The notes under the pieces are model-generated. The model did not search any database, had not been told where the DNA came from, and worked only from the letters and a program-made list of their open reading frames with translations. The position numbers and the translations under genes were made by a program. From Shouchella rhizosphaerae (GTDB taxonomy: Bacteria; Bacillota; Bacilli; Bacillales; Bacillaceae_D), in contig NZ_FRBS01000001.1 in NCBI RefSeq assembly GCF_900142675.1, forward strand, positions 558,001-622,000: a stretch of DNA of 64,000 bases. Reading direction: 5' to 3'. This document shows positions 18,185-26,774 of this stretch, in pieces; position 1 is the stretch's first letter, and each line of letters starts with the position of its first letter.

Positions 18185-19294
18185 ATGTTAGCAAAAAAAC
18201 AAATACAAGGGTTGCCGCCTTACGCCCCAGGCAAGCCGATTGAAGATGTAAAAAGGGAATACGGTTTAGAGACCGTCATAAAAATGGCATCGAATGAAAA
18301 TCCGTATGGGGCGTCTCCTGCTGTCGCAAAGGCGATTGCCGCTGGAGCATCAAAAACGTTTTTGTATCCGGATGGCTATGGCACAGCCTTGCGCAAAGCA
18401 CTTGCTGCCAAACATAAAGTAGATGAAGGACAGCTTATATTAGGAAATGGCACTGATGAAGTTATTCAACTATTATGCAGAAGTTTTTTAACGCCTGAGA
18501 CCAACACGGTTATGGCGACGCCCTCTTTTTCTCAGTACAAGTTAAATGCAACGATTGAAGGGGCAACGATAAAAGAAATAACCGTTAAAGAAGACGGCTC
18601 TCACGATTTAGATGCGATGCTTGCAGCGATTGACGACCAAACGCGAATTGTATGGGTCTGCAATCCGAACAATCCAAATGGGGTCGCACTCGGTGAAGCC
18701 GAGTTGAAAACGTTTTTAGACGCCGTGCCAACTACATGTTTGGTCGTTGTCGATGAAGCTTACTATGAATATGTAGAATTAGATGACTTCCCAAACAGCG
18801 TCGCGCTGTTAAATGCATATCCGCAACTAGTTGTGTTGCGGACGTTCTCAAAAGCATATGGACTTGCAGGCCTCCGCGTCGGCTACGGCATTAGTCAGCG
18901 TGAAATCGCTCGTCAAATTGAACCTGTGCGATTGCCCTTTAACAACAACATCTTTGCTCACACAGCCGCGCTCGCAGCGCTGGAAGACGAAGCGTTTATT
19001 GCGGCGTGCAAGCAAAAAAACAGTGTCGAGAAGGCAAAATTGCGCGCTTTCTTTGAGGCCAGAGGGATGTTTGTGTTTCCGTCGGAAACAAACTTCTTGC
19101 TTGTGGAAACAGGGATTCCGGGAGATGTTGTCTTTCAAGCTTTTCTTGAAAATGGCTTTATTCTCCGTTCAGGTGAAGCGCTCGGTTACCCGACGGCAAT
19201 CCGAATTTCCATAGGCAATGAGGCCGAAAATGATGCCTTTATAGAAAAAGCTCCTGAGATTTTGGACCAGCTCCGTGCAAGCTTAGGCGCATAA
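18185..19294 (+). CDS. hisC: Histidinol-phosphate / aromatic aminotransferase
   Basis: HisC transaminates imidazole-acetol phosphate and, in Bacillus, also the keto acids leading to Tyr and Phe, which explains its place between trpA and tyrA. The 369-residue class II aminotransferase has KMASNENPYGASP near residues 36-48, the CNPNNPNG motif, the DEAYYEY segment and the PLP lysine in RTFSKAYGLAGLRVGYG. A 68-bp gap separates it from trpA, with no terminator. This single gene probably links His, Tyr and Phe synthesis. Confidence 0.96.
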   Translation: MLAKKQIQGLPPYAPGKPIEDVKREYGLETVIKMASNENPYGASPAVAKAIAAGASKTFLYPDGYGTALRKALAAKHKVDEGQLILGNGTDEVIQLLCRSFLTPETNTVMATPSFSQYKLNATIEGATIKEITVKEDGSHDLDAMLAAIDDQTRIVWVCNPNNPNGVALGEAELKTFLDAVPTTCLVVVDEAYYEYVELDDFPNSVALLNAYPQLVVLRTFSKAYGLAGLRVGYGISQREIARQIEPVRLPFNNNIFAHTAALAALEDEAFIAACKQKNSVEKAKLRAFFEARGMFVFPSETNFLLVETGIPGDVVFQAFLENGFILRSGEALGYPTAIRISIGNEAENDAFIEKAPEILDQLRASLGA

Positions 19295-19318
19295 AAAGAG
19301 TAGGAGAATAGTATTGAC

Positions 19319-20416
19319 ATGAAGCGTACAGCATTTGTTGTCGGGATGGGGTTGATTGGCGGCTCCATCTCGCTTGCAATTAAGCGCGACCAAGACATCC
19401 ATTTGGTTGGCTACGATATTTCAGCCGAACAGCTCCATATGGCTAAAGCACTTGGCGTAATTGATGAGGCTGCCTCAAGCCTAGAAGAAGGGGCACAAGC
19501 AGCTGATTTTATCATTTTAGCAGTGCCAGTAAGCAAAACGATTGAATTGATTGAGCAGCTTAGCACGATCCCGTTGAAACAAGGTGTCATCGTTACGGAT
19601 GTCGGTTCAACAAAGCAAGATATTGCCGCGGCTGCTGATAACCATTTCGGTGACAACGTCTGCTTTATTGGCGGCCATCCGATGGCAGGGTCACATAAAT
19701 CGGGCGTCGAGGCAGCAAAAGCCCATTTGTTTGAAAATGCGTTTTACTTGCTAGCACCTGGCAAGAATAGTGAGCCACGCCATATTATCGCCTTGCAAAA
19801 TTTATTGAAAGGCACGAAAGCGCGTTTTTTGCAAATGGAACCACAACAGCATGACAAACTGGCAGGCACAGTGAGCCATTTCCCCCATATTATTGCAGCT
19901 AGCCTAGTCCATCAGCTCAAAAAGCTTGAAAAAACCGATCCAGAGGTAGCCCAATTAGCGGCAGGCGGTTTCAGGGATATTACGCGGATTGCCTCGGCGA
20001 GCCCGGTCATGTGGCGTGATGTGCTTTTGCATAATAAAGAAGAAATGCTGCGCCTATTTGCCGAATGGCAAATCGAGATGGATTCCGTAAAAGAAATGGT
20101 TGAACGCTGCGACGGCAAAGCCATTCATGCTTACTTCCAAGAAGCAAAAGCATTCCGTGAAGAGTTGCCACAGCGCGAAAAAGGAGCGATACCGGCTTTT
20201 TATGATTTGTTCGTCGATGTTCCTGACCATCCAGGCGTTATCTCCGATGTGACAAGGATACTTGCTAATAAAGAAATTAGCATTACCAATATTCGAATAT
20301 TAGAGACGCGGGAAGACATTATGGGCGTTTTGCGCCTTAGTTTCCGTTCAGAAGACGATCGAGTATATGCCCAGGAAGAACTGAAACGGCATATGTATGA
20401 AACTTACACGATATAA
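19319..20416 (+). CDS. tyrA: Prephenate dehydrogenase with ACT domain
   Basis: TyrA oxidatively decarboxylates prephenate to 4-hydroxyphenylpyruvate with NAD. The 365-residue protein has the Rossmann motif [10 protein letters not shown] near residues 10-19, the catalytic [12 protein letters not shown] segment with the conserved His, and a C-terminal ACT domain (about residues 298-365, from [18 protein letters not shown]) that is expected to give feedback inhibition by aromatic amino acids. Its ribosome site TAGGAG lies rather far (about 12 bases) from ATG 19319. Confidence 0.95.
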   Translation: MKRTAFVVGMGLIGGSISLAIKRDQDIHLVGYDISAEQLHMAKALGVIDEAASSLEEGAQAADFIILAVPVSKTIELIEQLSTIPLKQGVIVTDVGSTKQDIAAAADNHFGDNVCFIGGHPMAGSHKSGVEAAKAHLFENAFYLLAPGKNSEPRHIIALQNLLKGTKARFLQMEPQQHDKLAGTVSHFPHIIAASLVHQLKKLEKTDPEVAQLAAGGFRDITRIASASPVMWRDVLLHNKEEMLRLFAEWQIEMDSVKEMVERCDGKAIHAYFQEAKAFREELPQREKGAIPAFYDLFVDVPDHPGVISDVTRILANKEISITNIRILETREDIMGVLRLSFRSEDDRVYAQEELKRHMYETYTI

Positions 20417-20427
20417 GGAGAAGAAGT

Positions 20428-21720
20428 ATGGACGAGACGATAAAGCTGCTAAACAAAGCAGAATCGGGTTTGTCAGGGACAATTGTCGTACCTGGCGATA
20501 AATCGATTTCACACCGCGCTGTCATGTTTGGCGCTATGGCGAATGGTACTACAAACGTCAGCGGATTTCTTCCTGGCGATGATTGTTTAAGCACGATTGC
20601 CTGTTTCCGGAAAATGGGTGTAGCGATTGAACAAGAAGGCGACAAAGTCACGGTTGAAGGCAAAGGGTTAGATGGGCTGAAGGAGCCAAATGGTGTGCTA
20701 GATGTCGGCAATTCCGGTACAACAATCCGTTTGCTATTGGGCGTCCTCTCTGGCCGGCCTTTTCATTCGGTCGTTGTCGGTGACGATTCGATTGGCAAAC
20801 GCCCGATGGCACGGGTGACGGCGCCACTTCGGCAAATGGGCGCGCAAATCGACGGACGGGAAACGGGAAATAAAACACCGTTATCGATCCGTGGTGGGCA
20901 AACGAAAGCAATCGAGTATACGATGCCTGTAGCAAGCGCACAAGTCAAATCAGCGCTTCTGTTAGCGGGATTGCAAGCAGAAGGGGAAACATCTGTTACA
21001 GAGCCGCAAACAACAAGAGACCATACAGAGCGAATGCTCCATGCTTTTGGCGTGAAAGTGACGACAGCGGGCAAGACCATTTCCATTCAAGGCGGCCAGT
21101 CCCTTCAAGCAGCTGACGTCGTTGTTCCAGGGGATATTTCATCGGCGGCGTTTTTTCTTGTCGCAGGCTGTATCGTTCCAGGGAGTCGCGTCCACTTAAA
21201 GAATGTAGGCTTAAATCCAACGCGTGCCGGCATTCTTGAAGTCTTAAAGCGGAGTGGAGCAAAGCTGTCGATTGACGAGCAAGTGACGACAGGTGGTGAA
21301 CCACGGGGAGATATGACGATATCAACAAGCGAGCTCTCACCGTTTGTCATTGAAGGAGAGGAAGTGCCTACGCTAATTGATGAAATACCGGTGTTAGCAG
21401 TGCTTGCTACGCAAATTTCAGGCACCACTATTATCCGTGATGCTGAAGAGCTAAAAGTGAAAGAAACGAACCGCATTGATACGGTTGTAGGCGAATTGGC
21501 TAAGCTTGGGGCTGACATTGAAGCGACCGATGACGGCATGATTATCCGTGGCGGCAAGCCGCTTACAGGCGGAAAAGTGGATTCCCATGGCGACCACCGT
21601 ATTGGCATGGCGCTTGTCATTGCCTCTTTATGCGCAAATGGGCCGGTAGAATTAGCAAACATAGGTGCCATTTCTGTATCGTATCCTCAGTTTTTTGAGC
21701 ATTTACAGTCGCTACAGTAG
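20428..21720 (+). CDS. aroA: 5-Enolpyruvylshikimate-3-phosphate synthase
   Basis: AroA (AroE in B. subtilis) transfers enolpyruvate from PEP to shikimate-3-phosphate, the step before chorismate synthase. The 430-residue protein shows the shikimate and PEP sites GDKSISHR near residues 23-30, [12 protein letters not shown] near 92, the KSALLLAGL segment, and the C-terminal KETNRID and GDHRIGMAL motifs. It ends the aro-trp-his-tyr run and is followed by a terminator at 21850. Confidence 0.97.
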   Translation: MDETIKLLNKAESGLSGTIVVPGDKSISHRAVMFGAMANGTTNVSGFLPGDDCLSTIACFRKMGVAIEQEGDKVTVEGKGLDGLKEPNGVLDVGNSGTTIRLLLGVLSGRPFHSVVVGDDSIGKRPMARVTAPLRQMGAQIDGRETGNKTPLSIRGGQTKAIEYTMPVASAQVKSALLLAGLQAEGETSVTEPQTTRDHTERMLHAFGVKVTTAGKTISIQGGQSLQAADVVVPGDISSAAFFLVAGCIVPGSRVHLKNVGLNPTRAGILEVLKRSGAKLSIDEQVTTGGEPRGDMTISTSELSPFVIEGEEVPTLIDEIPVLAVLATQISGTTIIRDAEELKVKETNRIDTVVGELAKLGADIEATDDGMIIRGGKPLTGGKVDSHGDHRIGMALVIASLCANGPVELANIGAISVSYPQFFEHLQSLQ

Positions 21721-21849
21721 AAGAGCGTCCAAGCGAATCGAAATCGATTGTAGCAGAGGCGTGTAGGCATGGAGAACGAGGACAGGAGCAAATGGTTCCG
21801 TCTGCGTGAACAGTTGTAAATCAAATCAACGGGCAGTGTCCACCTTTGA

Positions 21850-21874
21850 AAGCAAGCCATGTGCTTGCTTTTTT
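21850..21874 (+). terminator. Terminator of the aro-trp-hisC-tyrA-aroA operon
   Basis: AAGCAAG at 21850-21856 pairs with CTTGCTT at 21864-21870, followed by TTTT. Confidence 0.7.
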
Positions 21875-21878
21875 GCCC

Positions 21879-21922
21879 AAAAAAAGAATCCATCTGCAAA
21901 CGAAAGCGTTTACAAATGGATT
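21879..21922 (-). terminator. Minus-strand terminator of the candidate small RNA
   Basis: Read on the minus strand, AATCCAT and ATGGATT close a nested stem (positions 21916-21922 with 21887-21893, inner AAACG/CGTTT), then C and seven T (21885-21879). The T-tract exists only in this direction. Confidence 0.7.
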
Positions 21923-21974
21923 TAGCCATAATAGCTAAGAATGTATGGATAGGAGTGGAGAGAAACCATACGCT
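21879..21974 (-). ncRNA. Candidate CcpA-linked small RNA
   Basis: On the minus strand a near-consensus promoter (22009-21981) is followed, from a predicted start near 21974, by two hairpins and a U-tract. The first stem GTATGG/CCATAC (21971-21966 with 21948-21943) exposes a 17-nt pyrimidine loop containing UCUCC and ACUCCU, complementary to Shine-Dalgarno sequences. The second is a long nested stem (AATCCAT/ATGGATT plus AAACG/CGTTT, 21922-21887) ending in seven U. The RNA would be about 95 nt. No protein is encoded with a credible ribosome site. The call rests on this architecture alone. Confidence 0.55.
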
Positions 21975-21980
21975 AATTAG

Positions 21981-22009
21981 AGAATAAACGAAAACGCTTC
22001 CATTGTCAA
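21981..22009 (-). promoter_or_regulatory. Minus-strand sigma-A promoter with embedded cre-like site
   Basis: TTGACA (22009-22004) and TATTCT (21986-21981) have a 17-bp spacer. The spacer is a cre-like sequence on the minus strand, ATGGAAGCGTTTTCG (22003-21989), which matches WTGNAANCGNWNNCW at all but the last base. CcpA binding there would block RNA polymerase. Confidence 0.65.
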
Positions 22010-22102
22010 CAGGTTTTGCCATAAAAGATTTTTTTAAAAACGATGGGCAAACAGAATGGTTGAAAGGGCGCAATTGCTTACTATAAAATAAAGGCAAGAA
22101 GC

Positions 22103-23386
22103 ATGCAAAAGGAGCATGATGTTTTTGTGGACATAAAAAAGAAAATTTATGCGTCAATTGAATCTGGGAATGTAGAAGAAGCACTCCGTTTGCTAAATGC
22201 GTTTGCGGATACAACGAACCATGACCAGCTCTACCAAGCAGCAGAGCTTTATTATGAGCTAGGGCATGTCGATAAAGCACGGCCGCTCATTGAACAATTG
22301 CTCGAATTATACCCTGATGAAGGGGAGTTGTACGTTTTGGCAGCAGAAATGATGATTGACGCCGACCAAGAAGACGAAGCGATTGAGTATTTATTAGAGA
22401 TCGGCGAAAACGATCCAAGTTTTTTACAAGCACAATTGCTGCTTGCTGATTTATACCAGTTGCAGTCTCTTGATGAAGCAGCCGAGCAAAGACTGCTCGC
22501 GGCCCATAAAAAAGCGCCTAATGAGGTCATCATTACGTATGCACTCGGTGAATTTTATCTTGAACAAGGTTCATATAATAAAGCTATCCCGTATTTAAAA
22601 CAGGCATTGCATGCAAAAGAGGAACTCGGTGACATAAATGTCGGTTTGGCGCTTGCCGAAGCTTATGGGGCTAATGGCCAGTTTGAAGACGCGCTCTTGC
22701 TATACCACCAGCAAAAACAGAATGAACTGCCGCCGAATGCATTGTTTAATTTTGGTTTCACCGCTTTTCAGCAAGGTGATTACACGGTGGCGATTGAACA
22801 GCTTGAGGCTGTAAAAACACTCGATCCTGATTTCACAAGTGTCTATGTGCCGCTTGCACGCGCTTATGAAGCGGAAAAGCGTTATGAGGAAGCATTTGAA
22901 ACATTGGCCGCGGGCATGCGTATGGATGAATTTAATGATGCGCTGCCATTGCTTGCCGGGAAACTGCTGTATAAACAACAGGATTTTGTCGGTGCTGAAC
23001 AATACTTGCGCCAGGCAATTGCTTTAAATCCAACAAATACAGAGGCGTTGCAAACATTAGCAGCGTTTTTGCGGGAACAAGAACGATTTGACGAGCTGCT
23101 GGAGCTTGTCGAACATGCGAAGTCCTACGGGGAAACAGATGCGCTGCTCGTTTGGTACGAAGCACTCGCTCATAAAGAGCTGGAGTATTATGAAACGGCA
23201 CGGGAAAAATACAAAGAGGCCTATATTGCTTTTCATGAAGATGCAGATTTTCTAAGCGAGTATGGTCACTTTCTCTTGGAAGAGGGAGAGCGAAACAAGG
23301 CAGTAGAACTTTTTCAAAAAGCGCTGCAACAAAGCCCTGAGCGGAGTGATTTGTCAGAACTCCTCGATGAATTGCAAGCAGAGTAG
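22103..23386 (+). CDS. ypiA: Tetratricopeptide repeat protein YpiA
   Basis: The 427-residue acidic protein consists almost entirely of TPR-like helix pairs (for example AEAYGANGQFEDALLLYHQ, FGFTAFQQGDYTVAIEQLE, ALHAKEELGDIN context), so it is probably a protein-binding scaffold in the cytoplasm. B. subtilis has a TPR protein of the same size, YpiA, between aroE and ypiB. Its function is not known to me. The start is uncertain: ATG 22103 has only a weak ribosome site, while GTG 22127 follows AAAGGAG at 13 bases. Confidence 0.85.
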   Translation: MQKEHDVFVDIKKKIYASIESGNVEEALRLLNAFADTTNHDQLYQAAELYYELGHVDKARPLIEQLLELYPDEGELYVLAAEMMIDADQEDEAIEYLLEIGENDPSFLQAQLLLADLYQLQSLDEAAEQRLLAAHKKAPNEVIITYALGEFYLEQGSYNKAIPYLKQALHAKEELGDINVGLALAEAYGANGQFEDALLLYHQQKQNELPPNALFNFGFTAFQQGDYTVAIEQLEAVKTLDPDFTSVYVPLARAYEAEKRYEEAFETLAAGMRMDEFNDALPLLAGKLLYKQQDFVGAEQYLRQAIALNPTNTEALQTLAAFLREQERFDELLELVEHAKSYGETDALLVWYEALAHKELEYYETAREKYKEAYIAFHEDADFLSEYGHFLLEEGERNKAVELFQKALQQSPERSDLSELLDELQAE

Positions 23387-23514
23387 CATGTTACAGCGTG
23401 ATTTGTAGAAAACGAATTGTGGCTAGAAAAAGGATTCAGGCAATGGCAAGGCGAATTTACAGGTATGCAGGAGCTAGGAAAGTTTCCAACGAATTCAGAA
23501 AGGGGGAGTGAGCA

Positions 23515-24060
23515 ATGAGCAATATGGTTCCAGTCATGGACAAAAAAGCATTTTTGCGCAGCTTTCTCAAACGCCATCAACTGAAAAGGCGAGAATGTGC
23601 TTGGCTTTTGAACTACTTGATGAATGATGATACGCTAATGGAACGAGTTCACTTTTTAAACCATTCTGAAGGCACGCCAAAAGCTTTGGTTATTTCTGCT
23701 CAAGGAATTGAACAAATCCCATTTTCTTTCCGCAAAAAGCATCATGTTACAACGGATTGCGAAAAAGCGTTCCACGACATTCGCTTAAACCAAACAGAAG
23801 ACATATATATTGAGCTCCACTTCCAAGAGCGCTTAACGTGCCCGCAATACTTAGCGGTGCTCGAAGACAATCCGTACTTGCCAGAAACGCAAGAAAGGGC
23901 TCAGGCATTTGAGCGAAAAGCAGAAGCGCTTTTACAGGAGTCGGTTCGCTTGTTCCAACTCAAAAAGCTGTCTGAAGCGATTGACGAGGCGCTTGACAAT
24001 GGCGATAAGGAGACGTTCATGGAATTGAGCGAACAGTTAAATCGCTTAAGAAAATCTTGA
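23515..24060 (+). CDS. ypiB: UPF0302 protein YpiB with C-terminal IDEAL domain
   Basis: The 181-residue protein matches the UPF0302 (YpiB) family: conserved RRECAWLLNYLMND near residues 23-36, FSFRKKHHV near 64 and a FQERL-CPQYLAVLEDNPYLP stretch near 100-120. The C-terminus (about residues 148-180, EAIDEALDNGDKETFMELS) is an IDEAL domain, a short helical module found in Bacillus proteins. Biochemical function is unknown. GGGGGAG precedes ATG 23515. The neighbouring order ypiA-ypiB-ypiF-qcrABC is as in B. subtilis. Confidence 0.9.
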   Translation: MSNMVPVMDKKAFLRSFLKRHQLKRRECAWLLNYLMNDDTLMERVHFLNHSEGTPKALVISAQGIEQIPFSFRKKHHVTTDCEKAFHDIRLNQTEDIYIELHFQERLTCPQYLAVLEDNPYLPETQERAQAFERKAEALLQESVRLFQLKKLSEAIDEALDNGDKETFMELSEQLNRLRKS

Positions 24061-24061
24061 A

Positions 24062-24088
24062 AACAGGGCCAACTGGCTCTGTTTTTTT
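24062..24088 (+). terminator. Terminator of ypiB
   Basis: AACAGGGCC at 24062-24070 pairs with GGCTCTGTT at 24075-24083, then T to 24088. An extended -10 (TGCTATACT, 24088-24096) directly follows and may start ypiF. Confidence 0.65.
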
Positions 24089-24122
24089 GCTATACTATAG
24101 AAGGACAAAAGGAGAGGATGAT

Positions 24123-24590
24123 ATGCGGTTTCGTGCAGCAGACATTGATACATATTTAAAAGCGGCTGACTATGTAGACACAGCTCTTATTCCGCTAATG
24201 AAAACAACGTGGGATACTGAGGTGAAAACAGTGACGCAAGCGGTTGAGTTTACTGCGCAGCTAGCAGATGAAATGGAACGGCAATTTCACGGGCGGATCA
24301 TGCAATTTCCTGCTTTCACTTATGCCCAATCAGAACCGTTGTCAAGCCGCATTGACAGGCTGTTAGGATGGGCAGCCGATTTAAAAGCAGCCTCATTTTC
24401 TCACATTTGTTTGCTGACAGCTGACGGGGAATGGAAAACGGCTGAAAACGAGCTTGACGAAATGGCACTGTTTTTTGTGCCAGCGCTTCCCCTCGAATTT
24501 GTTGAAGCGAAGCACCGTAAAGAAGTGATGGACGGGCAGTTAAAACAGCTGATCCCCTTTTTATCGCAGCTTTGGCAACAAAAAGTCTGA
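24123..24590 (+). CDS. ypiF: YpiF-like protein (DUF2487 family)
   Basis: The 155-residue protein aligns in character with B. subtilis YpiF: N-terminus R-F-x-A-x-D-I-x-x-Y-L-K, then DYVDTALIPL, and a hydrophobic C-terminal part. No catalytic motif is seen and the function is unknown. ATG 24123 is selected because GGAGAGGATG precedes it; the frame upstream runs through the ypiB terminator. It directly precedes qcrA. Confidence 0.85.
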   Translation: MRFRAADIDTYLKAADYVDTALIPLMKTTWDTEVKTVTQAVEFTAQLADEMERQFHGRIMQFPAFTYAQSEPLSSRIDRLLGWAADLKAASFSHICLLTADGEWKTAENELDEMALFFVPALPLEFVEAKHRKEVMDGQLKQLIPFLSQLWQQKV

Positions 24591-24610
24591 AAGCGCTCTT
24601 CTAACTTATA

Positions 24611-24640
24611 TTGCGCAATGTAGGCGGTTTATAGTATGAT
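24611..24640 (+). promoter_or_regulatory. Candidate promoter of qcrABC
   Basis: TTGCGC at 24611-24616 and TATGAT at 24635-24640 with an 18-bp spacer, 80 bp before qcrA. Confidence 0.45.
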
Positions 24641-24721
24641 GGTATCGTCCTAGTATTAGTCTTGTTAAGAATGCTCAGAATAAAAGGAGCACAATTATGA
24701 ACGTTGTTAGGAGGGAAAATA

Positions 24722-25213
24722 GTGAGCGAGAGAGACCACAAAGTATCAAGACGGCAATTTTTATCGTACACGCTCACTGGCGTCGGCGGTTTCATGGCTG
24801 CTGGCATGTTAATGCCGATGATTCGCTTTGCCCTTGATCCTGCCTTAAAAGCAGGTGCGGAGTCGGATATGCAGCTCGTTTGTGAACTGGATGATTTGAC
24901 AGATGTGCCGCAGCGGTTTACGTGGAGCTTCACGCAAGTTGACTCATGGTACGAGTCACAAGTAGAGCACGAAGCTTACATCTATTTGGACGGCGATAAA
25001 GTTGTCGCTCTATCTTCAGTATGCACGCATCTTGGTTGCACAGTTGCGTACAATGAGGATGCGAGCGAGTTCCAATGCCCATGCCATGGGGGGCGTTTTG
25101 AAGAAGACGGTACGAATATCGCCGGAACGCCACCAACGCGACCACTTGATGTTTTTGAAGTCGTGGTGGAAGGCAATCAAGTTTATCTTGGACAGGTGAG
25201 TCAAAGAACTTAG
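24722..25213 (+). CDS. qcrA: Menaquinol:cytochrome c reductase, Rieske iron-sulfur subunit
   Basis: QcrA carries the 2Fe-2S cluster of the bc complex that takes electrons from menaquinol. The 163-residue protein has a twin-arginine-type N-terminus (SRRQFLSYTLTGVGGFMAAG, one membrane anchor) and the Rieske boxes CTHLGC and CPCHGG near residues 101-125, supplying two Cys and two His. GTG 24722 is chosen: TAGGAGGG lies at a good distance upstream and the family N-terminus is short. It heads the qcrABC operon. Confidence 0.96.
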   Translation: MSERDHKVSRRQFLSYTLTGVGGFMAAGMLMPMIRFALDPALKAGAESDMQLVCELDDLTDVPQRFTWSFTQVDSWYESQVEHEAYIYLDGDKVVALSSVCTHLGCTVAYNEDASEFQCPCHGGRFEEDGTNIAGTPPTRPLDVFEVVVEGNQVYLGQVSQRT

Positions 25214-25227
25214 GAGGGGCGCGAGAA

Positions 25228-25899
25228 ATGCTTCAAAAAATTTATGATTATGTGGACGAGCGTCTCGACATAACGCCAATGTGGCGGGATATCGCTGACC
25301 ATGAAGTGCCAGAGCACGTCAACCCAGCTCATCACTTTTCGGCGTTTATTTATTGTTTTGGCGGTTTGACGTTTTTTGTAACCGTTATTCAAATTTTGTC
25401 GGGAATGTTCCTTACCATGTACTACGTACCGGACATTGTGAATGCCCATGCATCTGTTTACTTTTTGCAAAACGATGTAGCAATGGGTGTCATAGTCCGC
25501 GGCATGCACCATTGGGGCGCCAGCCTTGTTATTGTCATGATGTTTTTACATACGTTGCGCGTGTTCTTTACCGGCTCGTACAAAAAGCCACGTGAATTAA
25601 ACTGGGTTGTAGGAGTATTGATTTTCTTTGTGATGCTTGGCCTTGGCTTAACAGGCTATTTGTTGCCTTGGGATATGAAAGCATACTTTGCAACTGTCGT
25701 CACACTTCAAATTGCTGAAAGCGTACCGATCATCGGCGACTTTACAAAAGCGTTGCTTGCCGGAGGCGAAATTGTCGGTGCTGCGACGTTGACGCGCTTT
25801 TTTGCTATCCATGTCTTCTTCTTGCCAGCAGCATTGCTTGGTTTGCTTGGGGCGCATTTTATCATGATTCGCCGTCAAGGCATTTCTGGCCCGCTATAA
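25228..25899 (+). CDS. qcrB: Menaquinol:cytochrome c reductase, cytochrome b subunit
   Basis: QcrB is the four-helix cytochrome b6-type subunit holding the two b hemes. The 223-residue membrane protein shows the heme-binding His residues in RGMHHWGASLVIVMMFLHTLRV and in FFAIHVFFLPAALLGLLGAHF, and the GYLLPWDMKAYFAT segment at the quinol site. It follows qcrA by 14 bases with GGAGGGG before the ATG. Confidence 0.97.
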   Translation: MLQKIYDYVDERLDITPMWRDIADHEVPEHVNPAHHFSAFIYCFGGLTFFVTVIQILSGMFLTMYYVPDIVNAHASVYFLQNDVAMGVIVRGMHHWGASLVIVMMFLHTLRVFFTGSYKKPRELNWVVGVLIFFVMLGLGLTGYLLPWDMKAYFATVVTLQIAESVPIIGDFTKALLAGGEIVGAATLTRFFAIHVFFLPAALLGLLGAHFIMIRRQGISGPL

Positions 25900-25938
25900 T
25901 TGTTAGCTAATATGTGATTATACTAAGGGGGGAAACCC

Positions 25939-26715
25939 ATGCATCGAGGAAAAGGAATGAAGTTTGTCGGCGATTCCCGTGTTAAAGCGGATGGCCGAAA
26001 ACCAAACATTCCAAAAGACTACTCGGAATACCCTGGAAAAACGGAAGCTTTTTGGCCAAACTTCCTATTGCGGGAATGGATGGTAGGGGCAGTCTTTTTA
26101 ATGGGCTTTTTATGTTTAACTGTGGCCCATCCTGCGCCGCTTGAAGCAATTGCTGATCCATTGGAAGCCTACATTCCGCTTCCAGACTGGTATTTCCTGT
26201 TTTTATATCAATTGCTTAAATATGAGTTTGCTTCTGGCGACTTTAATGTACTAGGTACGGTGGTTATTCCAGGCGTTGCATTCGGCGCTTTGCTGCTTGC
26301 TCCGTGGTTGGATACATCAAAAGAACGTCGGCCACACCGTCGCCCGATTGCTACCTCTATTATGCTTCTTGGTGTTGCATCCGTTGTTTACTTGACATGG
26401 GAGTCAGTGGACCAGCATGACTGGGAAGCTGCTGCCCAGCAAGGGAAGCTAGTAGAAGGAGCCGAAATTGATGAGGAAGCAGAAGGGTTTGAAATTTATT
26501 CAAGCCAAGATTCGTGCATCCAATGTCATGGCGACCAAATGACAGGCGGTGCGGGAGCGCCGAACTTGCTTGAAACAGAAAAAACACCTGAAGAAGTCAT
26601 TGAAATCATTCAAAATGGGCAAGGAGCGATGCCTGCCGACCAGTTCACGGGTTCTGAAGAAGAACTGCAAATTTTGGCAGAGTTCATCGCAAACCATGGT
26701 CAAGATCCTGAATGA
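25939..26715 (+). CDS. qcrC: Menaquinol:cytochrome c reductase, subunit IV-cytochrome c fusion
   Basis: This 258-residue subunit joins a subunit-IV-like membrane domain (three helices, with the conserved LPDWYFLFLYQLLKYEF, the PEWY-like quinol-site motif) to a C-terminal cytochrome c domain with the heme motif CIQCH near residue 194 and the axial Met in QGAMPADQF. Such fusions are typical of Bacillus bc complexes. AAGGGGGG precedes the ATG. Electrons pass from menaquinol, made in part by genes in this window, to a terminal oxidase. Confidence 0.96.
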   Translation: MHRGKGMKFVGDSRVKADGRKPNIPKDYSEYPGKTEAFWPNFLLREWMVGAVFLMGFLCLTVAHPAPLEAIADPLEAYIPLPDWYFLFLYQLLKYEFASGDFNVLGTVVIPGVAFGALLLAPWLDTSKERRPHRRPIATSIMLLGVASVVYLTWESVDQHDWEAAAQQGKLVEGAEIDEEAEGFEIYSSQDSCIQCHGDQMTGGAGAPNLLETEKTPEEVIEIIQNGQGAMPADQFTGSEEELQILAEFIANHGQDPE

Positions 26716-26730
26716 TTGTGTTATACTAAG

Positions 26731-26755
26731 AGCTGCCCAAATGGGCGGCTTTTTT
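26731..26755 (+). terminator. Terminator of qcrABC
   Basis: AGCTGCCCA at 26731-26739 pairs with TGGGCGGCT at 26742-26750, followed by T residues. Confidence 0.7.
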
Positions 26756-26774
26756 CATGAAAGGAAGGGCTGGC

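Larger units (their letters stand above)
21721..22102. other. Intergenic region aroA-ypiA (382 bp)
   Basis: No protein gene is supported here. It holds the aroA-operon terminator on the plus strand and, on the minus strand, a consensus promoter, a cre-like site and a terminator that together define a candidate small RNA (listed separately). A 197-codon minus-strand frame spans the region but crosses all these elements and lacks family features. Confidence 0.7.

Noticed and set aside
21105-21671. 188-codon minus-strand frame inside aroA
   Set aside because: Complement of a confirmed gene with GC-skewed third positions; Ser/Pro-rich composition typical of antisense frames.
21687-22280. 197-codon open frame on the minus strand across the aroA-ypiA gap
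   Set aside because: It runs through terminators and overlaps coding sequence of ypiA and aroA; residue pattern is cysteine/histidine-rich noise and no ribosome site or family motif is seen.
24697-24840. Short out-of-frame ORF with AAAAGGAG overlapping the qcrA start
   Set aside because: It ends after about 47 codons inside qcrA, has no family features, and the qcrA start has its own strong ribosome site. At most it is a translational-coupling device.
26719-26727. Extended -10 (TGTTATACT) at the end of qcrC
   Set aside because: A terminator follows within 4 bp, so a transcript from it would end at once; probably chance.
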